Source: Hirundichthys speculiger (lineage: Eukaryota > Chordata > Actinopteri > Beloniformes > Exocoetidae). Taken from it: a DNA stretch of 64,000 bases. The DNA lies in contig JAGFBZ010001895.1 in assembly GCA_018398805.1 (NCBI GenBank), forward strand, positions 1,423,001 to 1,487,000, given 5' to 3'. The translations under genes were made by a program, and so were the position numbers. The notes beneath the pieces were generated by a model. It was given only the letters and a program-made list of their open reading frames with translations, did no database searches and was not told where the DNA came from. This document shows positions 35,255 through 47,300 of this stretch, piece after piece (position 1 is the stretch's first letter; each line of letters starts with the position of its first letter).

Positions 35255-35371
35255 TGGTTCAGCTAACTGAGTGAACTCATCCGGCTTCATGGGCAGGTAA
35301 AGCTGAGCATCATCTGCGTTGAGATTAACGCCACAGCTGCTTTTCATAGTTTTGCCTCTATACACCACCAC
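35255..35371 (-). mobile_element. LINE reverse-transcriptase scrap
   Basis: The reverse strand reads NADDAQLYLPMKPDEF, matching the YADDTQLYL catalytic box of L2-type fish LINEs (Tyr changed to Asn here). The flanking sequence is too degraded to extend. Confidence 0.6.
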
Positions 35372-35689
35372 AATGGAATTGAAATAAAGTTATTGTGTCA
35401 AAGCCTGGAATGGACTGGACCTAAGACAGTTGGGTTAGGCTCCCTCAGATCCCCATGGCCCTGCACAGAAATAAGTATAGATCATTAATAGATGGGTGGA
35501 AGATTTCATCAAAGTGTAGACCTCAAATTTAAGTGGTTTTATAAAACATGGCATTTACCATTTAGGAATAACATCCATGGTAAGCAAACTACCTCCATTT
35601 TGAAGGACTCAAAAGTGTTTGGATAAAGTTAATATTTTAAATGTAACCATCATTTATAATACTTGGATGAAAATTGTCTGCACCTAATG

Positions 35690-35960
35690 ACTGCCTGAAG
35701 TCTGGAGTCTGTGGACATTACCAGATTCTGAATTTCCTCACTGGAGATGCTTTGCCAGGCCTTCGTCTGCAGCCACCTTCAGTTGCTCCTTGTTTGTCGG
35801 CTTTTCTGTCTTCAGTTTTGTCTTTAGTAACTGAAAATGCTCTATTGGGTTGAGATCACGTTACTGACCAGGCTATTGCAGAATATTCCTCTTCTTCAAA
35901 AGGTCATGAGCTGTTTTTTATTATGTTCAGGGTCATTATCCATCTGCACCTTGAAGCAGC
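35690..35960. mobile_element. Probable DNA-transposon remnant
   Basis: It contains the phrase pattern seen in reverse-strand Tc1-like coding regions (attgggttgagatcacgttactgacc, ggtcattatccatctgcacc). No termini are seen. Low-confidence assignment by resemblance only. Confidence 0.4.
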
Positions 35961-37094
35961 ATCATGTTAGCAGTGGCTAACACCTTGTTGTGAAACCTTT
36001 GAAAAAAGAGTGACTTTGTAGGAGTGAATGCGTGTGTAATTCATAATTTTCTCCTTTTCATCCCATATCCTATTTGTATCACAATAGCAAACATTTTTGT
36101 CCTTCAAAGTGATCAGACAGTTGTGTTCATGAAATGACAGAAACTCCAGTATAAATCCATTCAAACTCAAGGTTGGAGCTTTAATTGATAGGAAAATGTG
36201 TTGAAAGTAGGGGAAATATTTGCAAAGAACTGTTTGTACTCTTTAAGCAACTTTGCTCAAACAATGCTGGTAAATCAGTGTGTTCCTTTCAAATCAGATT
36301 ATTCTCTCTCAGGAAAAAAACTTTGTGTAAAGTTCAGTGACATTATACCAACTTGCCATCCTAATCGCTCTGCTGTTATTAAAGGATAAACTGCAGAAAA
36401 ATGATGTCATTTCTTCTCCGTTTGGGAGATTACAATACATATCAAATTAATTTTATTGGAATTTCCTTAGAATATATATTATTTGCATGACAGGCAGTAA
36501 TATGAGATTGCTCTTACGAGGACACCTTCACGTCTTTCTGAAATGTGAGCATACAGAAGAAAAACCATGTCAGATTTTCACATGATTAAAAAAAGGCACC
36601 TGAATTTAAAATTGGTAGTCTTAGACAGAAAACAAAAACAGTAGTGGATAGAAAACCCTCCCTGGAAGCTTTGTGTTATATTCAGCAGGGGAAGCGACTA
36701 GAATGTTCTGGTCAGTTGTTCTTGACCTTTTAGTAGAGACATTAATGATTAATGAATTAAAGCATTCAAGGTAAAATCTGTCCTTTAAAAAGAGATGTTC
36801 TCTGCCATCTATGCAAACAAAAACGAACTGTGCTGGAGGGTCTGCCGTCACTGGCACAGTGTTTCTATCAGGGAGAAATCAGGAGAACTTCACGCAGGTT
36901 CATGACGGCCCAAACTGACCATCGGAGTTATCTTGCAGTTTATCCATTACTGTTGGAGGAGACCTTAGGGGTCTACTTGATTTAAAGATTTCGTGGCTCT
37001 AGTTGCCTTTATTTACAGTGATTTTTTTGATTTTTTTTTGCTGATGTGTGAGCTAACTTTGACTGCTCTTTGGACATGTGGCATTGTATTTGAC

Positions 37095-37230
37095 ACCAGT
37101 GTAGACTTTTAGTCATCCAGGTCACGGCAATTCTCAAAGGCTTGAATCAAGGCAACTGGACTTCCTTTTTGTGGTTCTTAAAGATGTTTCACCTTCCATC
37201 CAGGGAGCTCCTGAGCTTGGATAATTGAGG
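37095..37230. repeat. Dispersed repeat related to 62.1-62.3 kb
   Basis: Shares gtcatccaggtca, gattgag or tgaatcaaggcaactggact and aagatgtttcaccttccatcc with the block in the smarca4 intron, where it lies on the opposite strand. It is a common fish interspersed repeat of unknown type. Confidence 0.55.
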
Positions 37231-37389
37231 AAGTCTTGTGGATGCAAGGTAAAACATTATTAAAAAAAAAAAAACAAGACGAGGAAGTCTAGTTGCCCTG
37301 AGAAGAAGCCCAAATCACCAACCTTCCACCATCATGCTGCATTTAGTTTTCACAACACATTTCCACTTTTGTCTAATCTGTCTAAATGA

Positions 37390-37390
<1 letters not shown>

Positions 37391-37433
<43 letters not shown>

Positions 37434-38170
37434 CAACTTTAATAATCCCCAAAGGGGAAACTTCATTGCCACCATGGCCACACCAATACAACATAAAACA
37501 AACAACAGTATACATCAATACTATCACTAACTAGGGACAGCAGTAGATCAATACAACAGTAAAATAACCAGAAATGACCCCCCCCCCACAACACACACAC
37601 AAAAGGGAGATAAAAGAAAGATAAATAAATAAATAAAATAAAAATGCATTAAAAAATACAAATCCATTTTAAAAAATTTAAAAGTGCAACGTGCAAGACA
37701 ATATAGCAGCAAGTTAAATATCAAAGAATATAGCTGCAATTTAAAGTGCACTGTACCAGCAAACATGGCAGCAGGTTATGACAGCCTAAAAGAGTGGCTG
37801 CAGTTTAAAGTGCAATGTGCAGTACAGAACTAGTGAACGACAAGACATGACATCAGCAGTCCAAATTAAAAAGTCTGGTTGCTGCAGGAACAAAGGACCT
37901 CCTAAGTCTCTCTGTGGAGCATCTAGGCAAAATAAGCCGTCTACTTCTGCCACTTCTCACAAAAAAGCTGTACAGTGGATGGTCAACTTCGGACAGGACA
38001 GCTCTGAGCTTCCTCCTAGTCCTCTGCTCTGTTATGACCTCCAGAGATATTGTTCAGGATGTTTCGATGGAACTTTGCCTTTTGGAAACAGCTTTATTGT
38101 ATTATAATTTTTCGACTAAGATGAGCAGCAGTAATTGTTTCTCAGTGATCATTATTGGTGTCTTTCCTCC
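37391..38170 (-). mobile_element. LINE 3' region with (ATTG)n tail
   Basis: A pure (ATTG)n run (37391-37433) is followed by actttaataatccccaaagg, the 3' terminal motif of Rex1-type fish LINEs, read here from the reverse strand. The sequence up to about 38.1 kb (acaaaggacctcctaagtctc and on) fits the body of such an element. No intact frame. Confidence 0.6.
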
Positions 38171-39915
38171 TTGACATTTTGCTAAAACACACCTAAATAC
38201 TCCAGACCAGCAAACTGCATAAAGGTCTGCTTTTATAGAGCTACTTGCACTGGCATGTTCACTCAATTTCAAGACCTGATAAACTGCAGATAATGATGTT
38301 AATAATGATGGTGATGATTATTGTATCTTGACTTGAAAGTGGATGTACTCTCTTTTCCACCTGACTGTGAGTGCTTGATAAACTGGAGCACGCTGATGGT
38401 ATGGAGGAGGCGATGTTGGGGTTTGCTGTCTTGGTTGGGGATCAAATTACAGATGTTTCCGATTGGAGGAAAAACCCTCTTCCGTCTGGGCCACGGCCGC
38501 CCCCATGGTGTAGGTTATCAGTTCAACACTTCCACTCTCCCTCAGCCTTGAACTTTGCTCTTGACATGTCTGCAGTATTGGTGGGTTTCACAACACGTGA
38601 CCGGACTCACAGCTGTCTCTCATGCTTGATGTAAAGTTTTCCACAAGACATAGAATTTAACAGACAAGGATAATAACAATTGTGACCAATCATTGAACCT
38701 AAAACCAGATTCATTTAAGCATAATCTATTTTTACTTGACCTTAAGTTTCAGGGGGGGGGTTTTTGCCTTTAAAAGTCAAAATGATAATTTTTGGTATTG
38801 TAAAAATGTTCTGCTTGATGAGACAACATGAATAAGCAAAACTGCTTTTTAATATGTTAATAAGAAACTGATGGAAAAACTCTTTTCCAGTTTTTCTCTC
38901 CCAAAAATCTGCATTAAGCATCCACATAAATTGAAAAGGAAATAATTCTCTTTTTATTTTCAGGGGTATTAATTGATGTACAAAAGTCCTTTAAAAGAGT
39001 TTTGCTGTTAAATAATAAAATCAAGGATAGGCTCGTTGTTTCAGCTTTCCAGCCTGCTATCTCCCACTGAGAGAAACTCTGCGGTCTTGTTTTCGCTGTG
39101 ACCTCCGGCTTTCAAAGAAAAATCTTGCTTTCTAAGAAAAGCTACAGAGGGATTGAAAAAAGGGGGGGAAAAAAACCCTTGTCCCACATTACCGGGCCGG
39201 GCCAGCTCTGACTGCCTACAGAAACCATATGTCCATGGCAACAACACAGAGAAATGTGAGACGGCCGGTGCCGTGGTCCTTGGCTCATGTGGGAGGAAAG
39301 AAGGAGGAAAAAAATACCGCTTCTGAGGAATCACCAAGAAAAACAAAGCAGTGTTTCCCTGCTTTATTGAGCTACGCCATTTTTTTTAGTGGAAAAACAG
39401 GTCAGATATAGAACTGTTTAAGAAAATGTGCTGCATGTGAGTAGAGAAGCTTAAACATTAATTCAAAGTAAAGAAACGTGCTACTGATGTTTCAGTGAGT
39501 CAGCAGCTGCGATTGTTCTTTCACCTGTCAGGTATGTATTTGACCAAGGTTCAGCTGTCTGAAAACATACACTAATGAGTTGTCATGTTTTTCACTTCTT
39601 CTCCTGTTCCTTCATTTGTCTTAGCAGGCTGTCAGGATAAGAACTGCAGAGCCACATTTAACCGGACAAGAACAGCCCAGTTACCGTCACACATGGTCAC
39701 TTCCACTACTTAAAATTATTGTCCACTTTCTAATAATCCATACAATACAGGAATTATCTAGAGCAGATTTGTACAATGAGAACAGTCAATACTGACTGGA
39801 AGATGCAGTAAATCTACACACCACTTCAGACACGCTTTTAAAAAATCAAGCAGGACAAGTTAATGCTTTCAGAAAATTTCATTCAGAGCAATTGATCATG
39901 TAATAAATAGAAGCA

Positions 39916-39921
39916 TTTATT
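39916..39921 (-). terminator. Poly(A) signal of ldlr
   Basis: Reverse-strand AATAAA, about 1.47 kb beyond the ldlr stop. No nearer canonical signal is present on that strand, so the 3' UTR is about 1.5 kb and AT-rich, with several ATTTA cores; mammalian LDLR also has a long, AU-rich 3' UTR. Confidence 0.55.
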
Positions 39922-41388
39922 TATAAACAGCACACATTGTAACGGCTGAGACATCATTAACAAAAACAGTTAGGAACAAATATATACATTTATGAACATT
40001 ATATTTACATACTTATTCTGCAGTTAAGTCAGTGAATGGGGAAACGACATGAATAGTTGTTACCTCTGTGCTTCTCTTCCTCACAACAGTCACTAACTGA
40101 GACACCACAGAAGTCTTTGATTGGTGTAACCTTCGTAAACAGGCTTTTGCACTGATTTTATACAAATCCACTGAGTTCAATAGCACCAGCAAGAATATAT
40201 GAACCAAATATTTCTTTAAAAGGCACACACTTGTCTGCAATGATCAAAAACAAATGAAATGTTTCTAAGTCTCACTTCGGCACATGGCAAGGACACTTTG
40301 ATCAGGAATGCATGTATAAGGCAAACTGGTCTGACGGGAGCACAGAAATATACACGTGCCATGGTATGGAGGTTTACACTCGGCACAGCTGGTCACACGT
40401 GGCTGCATTAGAGCTTTCCAGCATTTAAGGAATGTACTGCTCCTGAAAAACAGGGGGTGGGGGGGATTTACAGATAGCTGTCCAACCGACATGGACCTGA
40501 TCACAAATCAACATCCTGGATTTAAAAACAACAAAAAAAAGCATCTGGATTCGCTCTTGAGAAACTGTGAACAGCCGCTGAGAGATGATGTGGTCATATG
40601 TTGGATGAAGGTCTCGGATGGCGTCTTTTCAAGGCATGTCCCGTTTCCTTTGAGGTTACCTGATTTTGAGTCCGTTTGTATGATGTTTTTTTTTCACAAC
40701 TACTGAGTCAGTTGCCGGTGGAAAACCCACTCATAATGTGCAGTGTTATGGGACGAACTGAGGTCACAATGGTTAAACTTAGTGTCTGAACTGGTGTCTG
40801 AGGTGTTGAGAGAAATCTTTGTGATAAATATATAATGTCACTGTCAGCAGATGGACTTAAAACACTAGAAAACATAGACGGTCACAGTTATTTGAAGTAA
40901 CTCTCTCCCCTCACTGGCTTGCTAATTAGATTTTTTATCTTTCTTGATTTAAATTATAAATAGTGCAAGATATAATAATCCATCAACAGCTTGACACTGT
41001 AATAATATTTACAAAATTATTTGTTGAAGTTAATCAGAATCAGGATGGAGGATTTGACCACTGAAAAGACATTATGTGACTTCAACAGTGGCGCTTTTCC
41101 CTTTTAGCATCACAGTTTGAATGTTATGGAAAACATAATCAGTCAACTAAGAAGTCCATAATCAGGTGACTGTTGTGCATTCAGGTGACAATTTTTCACC
41201 CTGTTAGTTCCACGATAGAGCGCTTGTTTGTGAGAGTATACAGAATAAAGTAGTTAAAGGTTGCCAGATACAGGCCATGACTGCTATATCTTTGTGCTGT
41301 GAGGTAAAAAGGTTAAAGGACGTTGAATACAGCTCCTCACTGAGGCTCCTCTCTTCACCCGGCCCGGCCGGCCTTTTTTCAGTTTTCA

Positions 41389-44300
41389 TTAAAATTGGAT
41401 TGGATTGTCTGCCTCTTCATCCAAGCTCACTATTTGTTTCTGATAGGACAGAGAATAAAAAGAATATTAGACATAAAATATCCAGTGGCATGTATGCACT
41501 GGTAATTTAAGTAATTGTTTCATTTAAATCAAAACTCAAGTAACTTATCAAGCTTACTTTTGGGTAGGAGTAACCATCAGGGCTGTGGGTCCTCAAAATG
41601 TGCACCTGGTCCTCTGTGGTTTTCTGATAAACAGGGTTGTCAAAGCGAAACGTGTTGGTGCTCTTCAGTCTGTAGTTCCTCCACAGCAGCACACCCCCAA
41701 CAGCCAAAAAACAAACAACTGCTATTTGATGGAGAGAAACAGAGAGCGATGTCACATGGTAGCTGGCAGTGGTAGTCAGTAGATAAATGTGAGCAACAGC
41801 AACTGCTGAAGTAACTTACCCAGAGGTAAGACAAAGTAAAGAGCTACTGGGGTGGTGGAGGTAGGCTTGGGTATAGCCTGGGCTGGTGGAGGTGGACTTA
41901 GGTATAGGTGTCGGTTATCTGAGGTAACAGTAAATACAACACTGTAGGTCAATGATACATGAAGCTGACCTGACTGAAGGCAACCGGTCACGTTGCTGAG
42001 AGCAGTGTGCTCAGCAAAACAGAAATGATCAAAAAGTAAACACTTGGAAAACGTGCCTGCAGAGGTGGCTGGTGCCTCTGTGGTGGTCTGCAGGATCTCA
42101 GGCTTTGGCGTTTGAGGCATGGGCGTCTTTGGCAACGGTGTGGTGCTCCTGACTGGTGGCTTGGTGGTATGCTGCACCGGCTTGGCAACAGTGCTGGTGA
42201 TGATGGCAGGCACTGCGGTGGTGCGGACACGGGGCTTCAACGTGGTCTTTGGCGTGGTCCTGTGTGGCACTGGTGGCCGACGAGTTGGGGGGGTAGTTGG
42301 AGGTAGAGGCTGCACAGGTCGATGAGTAGTTGGAGCTGGAGGTTGTGCAGGAGCTGCAGGTGTTGGCACAGCTGGTGAAGTACAGAAACAAAGGAGGAGG
42401 CGTAAGAGTTATGGAAATCACTGCTCTAGCATTATTTTGACATCATTTCAAATTTCCCGGACAATATGTGATTAAGTTTACCCACCAGGCACACATGTTC
42501 TCATATCCCTGGCTAGCATCATGTTATCTGGGCAGACACAGGTATATCTGGGGGGATGTCTGCCCACCTGAGGGGCGGCAAGGCACATGAAATCACAGCT
42601 GCCATTAGCTACCCGGCACCAGTCCCTTCCTGCAACAGAAGAGGGTTTATTTCAGCTGTGTTACAGTTTAAAGACTCATTGTCAATATTGCACTGCAGAG
42701 CTATGTGATTTAGTTTGGCACACAGCGGTGGGAGCAGCTTGACTCGCTCCTGTAGGGTTGTGGCACCTGAACTGCACACCAACTAACTGGAAACTCAGTT
42801 TTAACCTTTTTTGCCAGTCATTGGACAGACCTTGGCCCACCTTTAGGTGAATGATCTGAGCAGTGTAAAATATTTGTCACTGTGCCAATCTCATCAAGCT
42901 GCACGATGAAAATATTTTTTTCAGTACATTTCCAAAATGTCATACTGCTCCTTCAGATCTAATAGGGGTTCTGATGTTATTATTGTTCAAATTTTTTTTT
43001 AATGTTCAGAATGGAAAATAACAAACTGATAGAGCGCGTGGTTTCAGTAAAACTTCTTGAACTGTTGTGGGTTCAGACACAACGGCTCTTCATGAAACCT
43101 TATGCCAGTTTTGTAGCACTGAGATGGCCTATCTGAATCTGTCCAAACCACTAAAGCAGCCTCGGCTCACAACCCAGCAGTCTCTCAGCAGATAAGTGAC
43201 ACTGGTTCAAAATTGGTGAAATGAAAGTGTCATCTATAGAAGCAAATCACAAATACTTAATAAAGTCACTTTTTTTGGGGGGGTGGGTGGCAATGGTCAT
43301 CAGCACCTAAGAAGCAGAGGCCATGTTGGCAGAAATTCTGATCTGATGCTCTCTTAACAGGCATTTAATGACTGAAATTTCCACAAATTTTTGTGGAAGC
43401 ACACTGCAAGCACCATGTTTTGTTTTTTTTTTTGCGTTTTTTTTGTGTGTGTAACTCACCTGCAGGTTGCTTGAGGTTATGATAGAGAATGATGTCCTCT
43501 GGTGATGACAGGTGCTCTGCCACCGGTGCGATGTCATCGCCGGTGAGCCTGTTCGCGCTGAGGATGGCATTGTTGCTGACGTCCGTCCAGAACACTCTTT
43601 CCTAGAATAACACAGACAAGGAAGCTTGAACTTTAGAATATCTGGGAAAACAAAAGCAGTGAGAAATACTTCCATTCACTCTGGCAGTGAAGGGTGTATT
43701 AGCCGTAGCGTGCTAGCATTTTTGGGTATGTCAGCTGCTAAATATCTACCTCGAATACAGTGAGTCCCAGTGGGTGGGCCAACTTGTGCTCGTCAATGAT
43801 GACAGTGTGCCGGCCACCGCCCTGCACGTCGATACTGGAGAGGGTGTGCAGCTTAGAGTCCACCCAGTAGAGCCGCTGGTTTAACAGGTCTGGGGAGGAA
43901 GCAGTGGGGGGTTGGAAGAGTTGGGGGTGAAGGGGTCAAACCGGAGCCACCACTTGTAGTATGCACACATGAATAAATAAAGCACTTGAAACCAGAGGGA
44001 CGTGCTTCTGTTTACCGAGAGTGATGCCATTAGGCCACACGATGTTGTCGGTGACCAGAGCAGAGCGGTCTCCTCCATTCAGACCTGCTTTCTCGATCTT
44101 AGCTGAATTCCCCCAGTCAGTCCAGTAGATGAAGCTAAAAAAATAAAAAACGTCAATAAAATCCCCTAAACACAGTAAGTGCTATAGACACTACGTAGGA
44201 AGACTTTTACAATCAGCCTACTTGCTGTGGGGATCAACCACAATAGCCCGGGGTTTGGATAAGTCCTGGTGGAAGAGAGTTTTCCGGCGGCTTCCATCAG

Positions 44301-47300
44301 CAGTTACCACGGAGATAGTGCTGCGAACGCTGTCAGTCCAGTAAAGGTTGCCATGGATCCAGTCGAAAAGCAATTCCCTCGGGAGCATCAATGTCATTAC
44401 CGATCAAAATGTGGTGGTGAGAAGAGTCTTCAGCCGAGTCCATCGAAGTTCTGGATCGACGAGCAAAACAGGTGTCAAACAGCAGCAAAGGAACAAAAAT
44501 GCCACCTTAATTGTGATTCCAGTCGTGCTCACCTGTAGATTTTCTTCTGGGAAATATCTGACCAGTAGATCTCGTTGGCGGCCATGTTCATGTCGAGAGC
44601 CACTACGTTCTTTAGGCGGGGGATTACTCTTGTGTATTCACTTCTGTCCAACGTCATCTTTCTGACTTCATGACGGTTGGTGAAGAAAAGGTAGGCTATT
44701 GAACCTGCAAAATCACAACACATAATAATCTGTAATACCTACGGCTGAAGATCAAACTCAAATTAGATCCTTTTTTATCCCTTGGAAATTAGCAATGAAC
44801 TCCAGAGTGCGCTAATGATGGCAGCCTGTTCTATTCTAGCTTTTCATTTTTCAGTTATTTGTAAAACATTGTAAGATGACAGTCTTTAAATCTACTTCCC
44901 ATCTAAAAAAGGACCCACGGATGTACAAAGAAGTTAAATTCTGTATCTATAATGGTACAAGACAAATAACATCGTCCGTCAACATCCAGGAGTTGCATAA
45001 AAAATAAAAAACAACAAATGCAGGAAGTGCGTGCTTACCGATGGCCTTGCAGGCTTTGGTTGCTGGATCCACTTGGTAACCTTCTTCACACTCACATTTG
45101 TAGCTGCCTATCTGGTTGATACAGATTTGACTGCAGGTGTCTGGGCTGGCACACTCGTCAATATCTGATTCACAGAGAGAGAAAAAGAAAAAATGCTTTT
45201 ACATAATAAACAGATCAAGGCAAAGTCAACAAGAATTATGAGTTGCCTCATTATCTGAAAACACAGCCAGTGCCAGAGAGGGGTTTTACATCACAGTAAA
45301 CGGATTATTGGCATCATTTGTTACTAGGACAACAGTTCATGTTGAATTTCCCTGAATGAAAAAATGTTTCTAACATTTTTCTTTACTATAGATTACCTTC
45401 GCAGCGTTTCGTGTTGATAAGACTATATCCAGTTGGACACAAGCACTCATAACCGATCTTCAGGTCTTTGCAAATATGAGAACAGCCACCATTGTTGTAC
45501 AAACACTCATTGGAGCCTGCAGAGAGAGGAGGAAAAAGTTGTTTTTCTGAGGATGTACTGAAAGCACAACACTAAAGCTGCACAGACTTTAATTAGATAC
45601 ATAAAGTAGTAATTAAGCAGTTATGAATGACAGGTCTTTGTACTCACCACATTCCCTAAGTGGCTCATCTGACCAATCCCTGCAATCGCGCTTGTTGTCA
45701 CACACTCTCTCCATGCTTATACACTCCCCACTGCGGCACTTGAAACTGGTCGGGCCCTCGCAGTGGGTCGCTGCCAACGAGACATGGAAATAAACACAAT
45801 GGGGTGAGAATAGACACTCTCGAGATCGACAATTTGCATTTGGATGACAGCAGGTAAGAGGGGCAGGAGATGAGATTCGTACCATTTACACAGCCAACTT
45901 CATCACTCCTGTCTGTGCAGTCATACTGACGGTTGCACTGGCGGCTGCCATGGATGCATGTCCCATCGTCACATTCAAACTCATCCGGACGGCAGGTGGA
46001 ATGAGCTACAGGGATGGAGAGGCAGAGAAGAGACATAATAGGGCTAGAATCATTTACATCAATCATTGTTAGGAAAATTAACAAAAACTAAGGAGCGGTT
46101 TAGACTCTGAAATAGGATTTTAGCAGTTTACATGTCAGTGTCTGATGACGCAAAGCGTCACCGCTGGTCTGAGTTATCTGTTTGATACCACATGACTTCT
46201 TCATTATCATTGTTCTTCGCCATATGTTCAAGTCAGCTACCATGTAAGGAACACATGCACTACATACATGTGTTTTACAGATCCACGATAAGACCTGAGC
46301 CTACAGTGATCCCTTATTTTTCGCGTTTAATGGGGACCGGCGCCCCCCGCGACAATCAAAATCCGCGATCTGGAGCCGGAGCCCCCCCGAGCCTCAATAA
46401 TGTGTTTAAAATATGTTTAAAAACCCCAAAAAATTAGCGAGGCACTGCAGGGAAACAAGACAAAGGCTCAACTGTGGTCTTTCTGTTACCTTCACAGCCT
46501 CTGGTCTCTGAACCGTAGTAAAGAAACTGCTGGTATTGTGCTATTTTTGGCTTGTAATTAGCGGCTAACACGCTAACAACAACAAAACAAAAAATCCGGT
46601 TTTCTCTGCATGGAAGGAGCACTTTATTCTGGCACTGCGGGAACTTGTAACATCACACAGGTTGTATTGTTGGGCTCCTGTCGGTTAACAGAGAATGTAA
46701 ATCTATACACGCTGAGCTGCTACTACACTTTTCATCTAACCCCGTTTTCTTCTGCCGTCCCACGACACACACACTCCATTACCCATAAGGCCACATCATT
46801 ACCCATAAGGCCACCTTCTTAAAGGGGCCAGGCTGGCTCACAGTGTGAGAGAACGCGCACAAAATCCTGTGATGTTTCCACGATTAAAATTTTTTTTTTT
46901 TTAATTATATTATAGATTTCTGAAAAAATCTGCGAATAACTAAAACCACGGAACTTTAACCGCGAAGTGGCAAGGGATCACTGTATAAGGAATACATAGG
47001 AAAGTAATGTACACATTCACTATGAGACCTGAACAAATTAGGGAGCAAGAAACACAGGCCACAAAAGATTAACGATGCAACCATCACAGAGTTAACCATA
47101 AATATATTACAACAGAATAGGTAAACATACCCGGCTCCACGACCCCACCTTAAAAGGTCAACATACAGCCTGGATCGGACCTCACGCATATATTGGGTCA
47201 CAGAGAGTTGAAATGCAGGATTTGTAAAAGTATATTTTATATAGTAGCCTTATTTCCCTTAAAATAATTTACAATTTTGAATGCCATACCACAGTTGACT

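Larger units (their letters stand above)
33988..39900. other. Intergenic between kri1 5' end and ldlr 3' end
   Basis: The first 150 bases left of the kri1 ATG side (33988-34140) should hold its promoter; the region is moderately GC-rich and no TATA box is evident. Further on I see repeat fragments only: LINE RT piece (35.26-35.37 kb), DNA-transposon-like block (35.69-35.96 kb), a dispersed repeat (37.10-37.23 kb) and a LINE tail with ATTG repeats (37.39-38.1 kb). The GC-rich patch at 39.18-39.3 kb has no recognisable gene. Confidence 0.5.

Noticed and set aside
37391..37433. Short regularly spaced repeats that could suggest a CRISPR-like array
   Set aside because: A pure 4-base microsatellite at a LINE end, with no spacers, in a vertebrate genome.
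42112..42325. Plus-strand open frames over the ldlr O-glycosylation exon
   Set aside because: They are the antisense of a Thr/Pro-rich exon (giving Gly/Val-rich peptides). The reverse-strand exon fits splice sites and family order.
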